Source: Candidatus Zixiibacteriota bacterium | GTDB lineage: Bacteria; Zixibacteria; MSB-5A5; GN15; FEB-12 | Direction: 5' to 3' | NCBI GenBank assembly: GCA_034003725.1 | Contig: JAVEYB010000001.1 | Location: 228,416-292,415, forward strand | DNA length: 64,000 bases | Shown here: piece after piece, positions 58,840-64,000 of the stretch | Layout: each line of letters starts with the position of its first letter | How positions within the stretch are numbered: the stretch's first letter is position 1 | The notes under the pieces: model-generated | What the model saw: the letters and a program-made list of their open reading frames with translations, nothing else | Databases searched by the model: none | Told to the model about the DNA's origin: nothing | Position numbers and translations under genes: made by a program

Positions 58840-59697
58840 TCAACGAGCGATGAAATCGGCGTCGGCAGTACCGCGAATCAGGCTTTGAAGGGCCGCCCGA
58901 TAGGCGGGAATGTCGAAATAGCCGCGGTCGTTGTGTCCGCCGACTAGCTCGACAAAGCGCTTCGGCGCGGGAGCGGCATCGTACAGCATTTGGCCCATGT
59001 CAAACGGGACTATCTCGTCGTGTGGTGAATGGGTCACCAGAACAGGGCACGACACGCGACCGATTTTCGACAGCGAGTCGAATCTGTACTTTATCAGCAA
59101 ACCGATCGGCAGAAACGGGTACATCCGGCGGCCCATATCGGCGGCCGAGGTGAATGAGGACTCCACAACCAGCCCCGCACACCTAGCCCGCGTCGCCGCC
59201 TCAATCGCCACTGCACCACCCAGCGAACGACCGAACAGGATCACCCGGTCCGGTGGTGTGTTCTTCTGATCCCGCAGCCATGCCAGGACAGCCGACACGT
59301 CTTCATAACATTCATTCTCTCCCGGGGATCCCTCGGACTTCCCATAGCCGCGATAATCGAACAACAGCACGTTCGCCCCCAGCGATACCCAGAAGGCGGC
59401 CGACTCGATGCGATGCGAGATATTTCCGGCGTTCCCATGACAGAGGACGATGGTCCGGGCGGTATCGCTGACCGGGAAGTACCAGCCGTGCAGTCGCTGA
59501 TCCGGCGCGACTTCAACTCGCACGTCCTCGTATCCCATGCCCCAGTCAGCCGGAGACTGAGCAATATCGCGGGACGGGAAGAAAATCAGCTTGTGTTGCT
59601 GGAAATACAGGAAGGCGGAGAATATGAGAAACACGCCGACGGCGATGCCGGTTATCCACAGCAACATACGTAACAATTTCCCGGCGAGATATCCCAT
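58840..59697 (-). CDS. Membrane-anchored alpha/beta hydrolase (BEM46/ABHD-like)
   Basis: A 285-aa protein. An N-terminal TM helix (~9-30) anchors a serine-hydrolase domain. The oxyanion region is VLCHGNAGNISHR, then LLFDYRGYGKSEGSPGE, the nucleophile elbow FGRSLGGAVAIEA, the acid in VLVTHSPHDEIVPF, and the late His in LVGGHNDRGYF. This pattern matches the BEM46/ABHD13/17-like esterases. Substrate unknown. Its stop is 134 bases from the polyprenyl synthase start on the same strand. Confidence 0.9.
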   Translation of the reverse strand: MGYLAGKLLRMLLWITGIAVGVFLIFSAFLYFQQHKLIFFPSRDIAQSPADWGMGYEDVRVEVAPDQRLHGWYFPVSDTARTIVLCHGNAGNISHRIESAAFWVSLGANVLLFDYRGYGKSEGSPGENECYEDVSAVLAWLRDQKNTPPDRVILFGRSLGGAVAIEAATRARCAGLVVESSFTSAADMGRRMYPFLPIGLLIKYRFDSLSKIGRVSCPVLVTHSPHDEIVPFDMGQMLYDAAPAPKRFVELVGGHNDRGYFDIPAYRAALQSLIRGTADADFIAR

Positions 59698-59943
59698 CCC
59701 ACCACTAAACTCCCGTTCACGTTACAGTGTGTGAAGCACCCTATGCTTTCTATCACGCATTCGGACGTTGCCTGACTCACCATCTTTCATCGCCATCGCG
59801 CGGTTGCCGCACCGTGACGATTCAGTCAACTCGCAAGCTTGCGCGCCGCTGTCTCCACAGTACCAGAACAAACTCACTGACAATCTGCGGTTTCCCTCTG
59901 TGCCCCGATTACAATCTGAGTCAGAATCCAAGGCAACCGGAAC

Positions 59944-61485
59944 TCATTCCCACTCAATCGTCGCCGGCGGCTTCGACGAGATATCGTAGGTCACACGGTT
60001 CACACCCGTCACGTTCCGGATTATCTTATTCGAGATCTCCGCAAGAATATCGGGGTCGATCCGCGCCCAGTCGGCAGTCATGCCGTCAACCGAGGTCACG
60101 GCACGCAGCGCAACCACGTTCTCATACGTTCTCGCATCGCCCATGACTCCGACCGCCTTCACCGGCAGCAACACGGCGAATGCCTGCCAGATGTCGTCGT
60201 AGATCCCGTGCCGGCGAAGACCGTCGATGAAAATCGCATCGACCTCGCGCAATAGGTCACATCGTGCCTGCGTGACATCGCCCAGAATCCGGACGGCCAG
60301 ACCGGGCCCGGGAAACGGGTGGCGACCGAGAAACTCCTGTGGCAGACCCAGCGCGCGCCCCATCACGCGCACTTCGTCTTTGAACAGCTCGCGGAGCGGC
60401 TCGACCAGCTTCAGAGTCATTCGTTCCTTCAATCCCCCCACGTTGTGATGGCTCTTGATGGTCGCGGCCGGTCCCTTGAACGAGACCGACTCGATAACGT
60501 CAGGGTACAGGGTCCCCTGCGCCAGAAATTCGATATCGCCGATCTTGTCCGCTTGTTCCTCGAAGATGTCAATGAACGTCGCTCCGATTATCTTGCGCTT
60601 TCGCTCCGGATCCTCTACCCCGGCAAGGCGCGACAGAAACACCTGAGAGGCGTCGACCGGGTGGAGATTGATTCCGAGCGTACCCAGCATCGATGAAACA
60701 CTCTCGAACTCGTTCTTTCGCAGCAGCCCGTTGTTGACGAACACGGCGTGCAGTTTGTCGCCGATCGCCCGTGTCAACAACATCGCGGCCACCGAGGAAT
60801 CGACCCCGCCCGATATCCCGAGCAGCACTTTCTTCTCGCCGACTCTTTCGCGTATCGCCGCGATCGTCTCGTCGATCACCGACTCGGTCGTCCAGTCACC
60901 GCGCAGACCGCATATGTCGAACAGAAAGTTGTGCAGAATCGTCCGCCCCGCTTCGGTGTGATGTACCTCGGGGTGGAACTGCAGTCCGTAAAGGCGCCGC
61001 CCGCGATCGGCGATCGCAGCAACCGGCAGATCGTCGGTCGACCCTATCACCTCGAACCCCTCGGCGAGTTCGACAACCGAGTCGCCGTGTGACATCCAGA
61101 CCTGACTCTTCGGCGGCATGCCCTTGAACAATCCGTCGGATCGTAACGACACAAACCGCGAGCGTCCGTATTCCCTGCTGGCGCTGGCCTGCAGGCGGCC
61201 GCCCAACCGATCTATCATCAACTGCATGCCGTAACAAACACCCAGAATCGGCTTGTCCGTGTCGAAAAACGACCGGTCCAGACGGGGAGCGTCGGTTTCC
61301 GCCAGCGATGCCGGGCCGCCCGAGAGTATATAGCCGGCAATTCGCCGCTCGGCATACTGCGAGAGGTCGACATTGAATGGGGCGATCTCGCAGTATACAT
61401 GCGCCTCGCGGATACGACGGGCGATCAACTGCGTATACTGGGATCCGAAATCGAGTATCAGAATCATGTCGTGGCTGGTAATCAC
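59944..61485 (-). CDS. guaA: GMP synthase (glutamine-hydrolysing)
   Basis: A 513-aa enzyme converting XMP to GMP. The N-terminal glutaminase domain has [25 protein letters not shown], the nucleophile in GVCYGMQLM, and [12 protein letters not shown]. The ATP pyrophosphatase domain has the P-loop [17 protein letters not shown]. The dimerisation domain ends in [18 protein letters not shown], as always in GuaA. GTG at 61485 overlaps the nadB stop by 4 bases; an ATG at 61467 ([10 protein letters not shown]) is the alternative start. Confidence 0.97.
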   Translation of the reverse strand: MITSHDMILILDFGSQYTQLIARRIREAHVYCEIAPFNVDLSQYAERRIAGYILSGGPASLAETDAPRLDRSFFDTDKPILGVCYGMQLMIDRLGGRLQASASREYGRSRFVSLRSDGLFKGMPPKSQVWMSHGDSVVELAEGFEVIGSTDDLPVAAIADRGRRLYGLQFHPEVHHTEAGRTILHNFLFDICGLRGDWTTESVIDETIAAIRERVGEKKVLLGISGGVDSSVAAMLLTRAIGDKLHAVFVNNGLLRKNEFESVSSMLGTLGINLHPVDASQVFLSRLAGVEDPERKRKIIGATFIDIFEEQADKIGDIEFLAQGTLYPDVIESVSFKGPAATIKSHHNVGGLKERMTLKLVEPLRELFKDEVRVMGRALGLPQEFLGRHPFPGPGLAVRILGDVTQARCDLLREVDAIFIDGLRRHGIYDDIWQAFAVLLPVKAVGVMGDARTYENVVALRAVTSVDGMTADWARIDPDILAEISNKIIRNVTGVNRVTYDISSKPPATIEWE

Positions 61486-63095
61486 GCTTCCTCCGTCGCC
61501 TCCTCAGGTAAACGGTCGATTATCGTATCTTTCAAAAAGGCATCGTCCGTTTCGGTGTTGTCTTCGAGATACTGCAGGCCGCGCGACTCCTTCCGGGAGA
61601 TCGCCGACAGGATGACCAGCTGCGCCGTTTGTACCATATTCCGCAGCTCCACCAGCGCGTGCGTGGCCGGAGTGGTGTGAAAGATGTCCTCGACCTCGTA
61701 CGCAATCCGCCGCACCAGTCCGAGCGCTATGCTCAGGCGTTCCTGCGTGCGAACGATGCCGACCAGATCGGACATGACTCGCTGCAGCTCCCGCTTGAAA
61801 TGCGAAAACAAAATCTTCTCTTCCGGATATGAACCGAATCGCTCAGGCCTGTCGAGCTTCGGCAGTGAGTGCGGAATGTCGACCGAGGCCCGATAAGCCA
61901 GCGATCGCTGTGCGGCAAACTCGGCCATGACCACCGCTTCGAGCAGTGAGTTCGACGCCAGTCGGTTGGCGCCGTGCATGCCGGTCATGGCCACCTCGCC
62001 GGCCACCAGGAGACCGGGCAGGGCGGTCTGTCCGCTGATGTCGGAAACAACACCACCGCAGGCGTAGTGCGCGGCAGGTACGACGGGGATCGCCCGCTCC
62101 GTAATATCAAACCCGTACCGCAAACACTGACGATAAATATTCGGGAATCGCTTCTTGATGAACTCCGGATCGCGGTGGCTGACGTCAAGCAGCACGTACT
62201 CCTCGCCCGATCGCTTGAGCTCCTTGTCGATCGCCCGTGCAACGATATCACGCGGGGCCAAATCCTTGAGTTCGTGCGCGTGCTCCATAAAATACTCGCC
62301 CGATACCGAGCGAAGGCGGGCTCCCTCGCCCCGCACCGCCTCCGATATCAAAAACGGCCAGCGGCCGGGACTGTAGAGCGTGGTCGGATGAAACTGAACG
62401 AACTCGAGATTGCCGACCGGAACCCCGGCTCGGAACGCAAGCGCCACGCCGTCCCCGGTGGCGATCTTCGGATTCGACGTGTGATAGTAAATCTGGCCCA
62501 TCCCCCCCGTCGCCAGCAGTGTCACCGGAGCGAGGAAGTTGGTCAGCGATTCGTTTTCCTCGCTCTGCACCGTTGCGCCGATACAACGACGACCTTCGTC
62601 GTTGTCGGCAACGATCAGGTCCATAGCCATGTGATTCCGATAGATCGTAACCCGGTCGCTCAACGCCCGACAGGCGCTCAGCAGGGCACGTTCGATCTCC
62701 CGTCCGGTAAGATCGGACGCGTGAACGACACGGTTGGCCGAGTGCCCGCCCTCTCTGCCGAGATCCAATGCGCCGTCCCGACGGGTAAACCGAACACCGT
62801 AATCCATGAGCTCGGAGATAACCGCCGGTCCCGCTCTCACCACATGCTCGACGACGTCGCGATGGCACAATCCGCAGCCCGCCACGAGGGTATCGCTCAC
62901 GTGCGCTTCGAACGAGTCCGTCCCCGCAAGAACTGCGGCGATACCGCCCTGCGCCCGATTGGTGCTCGAGTCCGTCTCCTGCTTCTTGGTAACAATCGTC
63001 ACGCGCGCCCGTGGATCTCCCTGCGCAACCTTGAGGGCGTAAAACAGTCCGGCGATGCCGCTGCCGATAACGAGATAATCGCAGCGTTGCTCCAT
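61482..63095 (-). CDS. nadB: L-aspartate oxidase
   Basis: A 537-aa FAD enzyme oxidising L-aspartate to iminoaspartate, the first step of de novo NAD synthesis. The FAD-binding motif is at the N-terminus ([18 protein letters not shown]). Conserved: [55 protein letters not shown], and [23 protein letters not shown]. The length is typical. nadA and nadC are not in the window. It sits between lpxK (2-base gap) and guaA (4-base overlap), one transcription unit. Confidence 0.96.
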   Translation of the reverse strand: MEQRCDYLVIGSGIAGLFYALKVAQGDPRARVTIVTKKQETDSSTNRAQGGIAAVLAGTDSFEAHVSDTLVAGCGLCHRDVVEHVVRAGPAVISELMDYGVRFTRRDGALDLGREGGHSANRVVHASDLTGREIERALLSACRALSDRVTIYRNHMAMDLIVADNDEGRRCIGATVQSEENESLTNFLAPVTLLATGGMGQIYYHTSNPKIATGDGVALAFRAGVPVGNLEFVQFHPTTLYSPGRWPFLISEAVRGEGARLRSVSGEYFMEHAHELKDLAPRDIVARAIDKELKRSGEEYVLLDVSHRDPEFIKKRFPNIYRQCLRYGFDITERAIPVVPAAHYACGGVVSDISGQTALPGLLVAGEVAMTGMHGANRLASNSLLEAVVMAEFAAQRSLAYRASVDIPHSLPKLDRPERFGSYPEEKILFSHFKRELQRVMSDLVGIVRTQERLSIALGLVRRIAYEVEDIFHTTPATHALVELRNMVQTAQLVILSAISRKESRGLQYLEDNTETDDAFLKDTIIDRLPEEATEEA

Positions 63096-63097
63096 AG

Positions 63098-64000
63098 TCA
63101 GTCCTTCGTCACCAGATTGAGGCGTTCTATGATGGTCCGCACGAATTTCTCCTCCCCGGGGTCCAAATCGATCGCCAGGTCGATATATGCCAGCTCCCGG
63201 CCGAAATCAAAATCACCCAGCTTTACAAAATCCTTGGCGGTCGTCAGTAGCAGATCGGAGTCATGCGTGTCCGCTTCGGATTTGATGCGCTCCAGCAGAC
63301 GCCTGTCGTAGTGCTGGTGGTCGGCCAGCTCCAGGTAGTGATCGACATCACCCGCCAGCGCCGTCACCTGCCGCAGCAGCGATCGGAAATTGCCCACCCC
63401 GGCAAATAGAAACACGGACTTGTCGCGAAGATACTTCACGGCCAGCTGCTGGCCGCCGAGCGTGAGCTGCGTCGCGTAAAAGTTGGCGTGGTAGAATACC
63501 GCGCTCGGATGGATCTTCTCGAGTCGCTGGCGGAGTCGCTGAATGTCGCGGGCGAAATTCGCCCGCGTGATTACGACGATATCCGCACGCCGAATCGCCG
63601 GCACCGGTTCGCGCAGCACGCCGTTCGGGAATATTCGAAGCCAACGCCGCTTCACCCCCGCATCATACGTGACCAGATTGAGCGTCGGCTTCAAGGCCCA
63701 ATGCTGGAAACCGTCGTCTACCACAATCACATCCACATCGCCGGACTCGGCCAGACGCCGAGCGGCCTCAAGCTTCACCGGATCCACCGAGAACAAGGCA
63801 TTCGGAAGGTCGCCGGCCAGCAGCAGGACTTCGTCACCCGTCTCTTCCACCGGCCGTTTTGAAACCCGGTAGCCCGGCTCGGTGAACGAGACGACCGTGC
63901 GGCGGCCGTACGCCGACGACGCGATGCCGACCCGGAGTCCCTCGGCAAGCAACGAACGGGCGATAAATCCGGTCATGGGAGTCTTTCCCGAGCCTCCCAC
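63098..64000 (-). CDS. lpxK: Tetraacyldisaccharide 4'-kinase, 5' end cut by window edge
   Basis: 301 codons are present; the gene runs off the right edge. LpxK phosphorylates the 4' position of the lipid A disaccharide. The Walker A motif is at the visible start (GGSGKTPMTGFIARSL). Family landmarks follow: VIVVDDGFQHWAL (the DDGFQH signature), NGVLREP and RADIVVITRAN, and the late HHYDRRLL-type stretch seen here as DHQHYDRRLLERIK, plus LLTTAKDFVKL. About 30 N-terminal residues are missing. It is evidence for lipid A and thus an LPS-bearing outer membrane. Confidence 0.93.
   Translation of the reverse strand: MGGSGKTPMTGFIARSLLAEGLRVGIASSAYGRRTVVSFTEPGYRVSKRPVEETGDEVLLLAGDLPNALFSVDPVKLEAARRLAESGDVDVIVVDDGFQHWALKPTLNLVTYDAGVKRRWLRIFPNGVLREPVPAIRRADIVVITRANFARDIQRLRQRLEKIHPSAVFYHANFYATQLTLGGQQLAVKYLRDKSVFLFAGVGNFRSLLRQVTALAGDVDHYLELADHQHYDRRLLERIKSEADTHDSDLLLTTAKDFVKLGDFDFGRELAYIDLAIDLDPGEEKFVRTIIERLNLVTKD

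Overview
The window is GC-rich chromosomal DNA from a diderm (Gram-negative-type) bacterium. An LPS gene (lpxK) at the right edge, MreB, CcmF, and several exported proteins that look like outer-membrane proteins support this. The mix of PEP-CTERM proteins, a lamin-tail/FlgD-like secreted protein, GspG-like pilins, PspC/LiaF membrane proteins and many short palindromic intergenic repeats suggests an uncultured lineage near the FCB group (for example a Zixibacteria-like phylum). That placement is an inference from gene content; no rRNA, tRNA or other marker in the window settles it. Coding density is high, most genes lie on the minus strand, and many are coupled by 4-base start/stop overlaps.

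Layout. 0.1-4.8 kb: holA, then an ECF sigma/anti-sigma pair followed by PspC and LiaF-like membrane proteins (envelope stress). 4.8-5.6 kb: a non-coding island of palindromic repeats. 5.6-11 kb: two small Cys-rich exported proteins, an SGNH/MBOAT O-acetylation pair, and two paralogous PEP-CTERM proteins that each have a sigma-54-type promoter upstream. 11.3-20.2 kb: a probable operon rnr, sigma-54 activator, predicted outer-membrane protein, lamin-tail/FlgD protein, second predicted outer-membrane protein, dgt. 20.3-22.7 kb: ECF sigma, anti-sigma and two Spy/CpxP-like periplasmic proteins, resembling a CnrYXH-type sensor. 22.8-31.1 kb: mreB, a PEP synthase regulatory kinase/phosphorylase, malic enzyme, rhomboid protease, M23 peptidase. 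31.3-43.4 kb: SurA/PpiD-like chaperone, nitrilase, ETF-quinone oxidoreductase, ArsC-like, DinB, O-methyltransferase, Rieske protein, CcmF, and the ispH-lipA-pdxT cluster.

43.6-44.3 kb holds the most striking gene: a lipoprotein with a YHS/TRASH-like metal-binding domain whose reading frame is crossed by a single in-frame TGA in the position of a conserved cysteine (Cys-TGA-x-x-Cys). A hairpin with the geometry of a bacterial SECIS follows directly. I read it as a candidate selenoprotein. 44.3-46.2 kb: a second repeat island around a Gp37/Gp68-family (DUF5131) gene. 46.2-49.1 kb: pdxS and an iron-sulfur module (Rrf2 regulator divergent from iscA, DUF2480 and ferredoxin). 49.3-53.8 kb: a tandem array of four translationally coupled GspG-like pilins with extra C-terminal domains, one fused to DUF2341 and LamG-like modules. 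This is the second candidate for an undescribed system. 53.8-64 kb: a saccharopine-dehydrogenase-like enzyme, a histidine-kinase dimerisation domain standing alone, a VWA membrane protein, polyprenyl synthase, an alpha/beta hydrolase, guaA, nadB and a truncated lpxK.

All functions are read from sequence motifs by eye; no database search was run. Start codons were chosen from Shine-Dalgarno spacing, overlaps and family length where possible.
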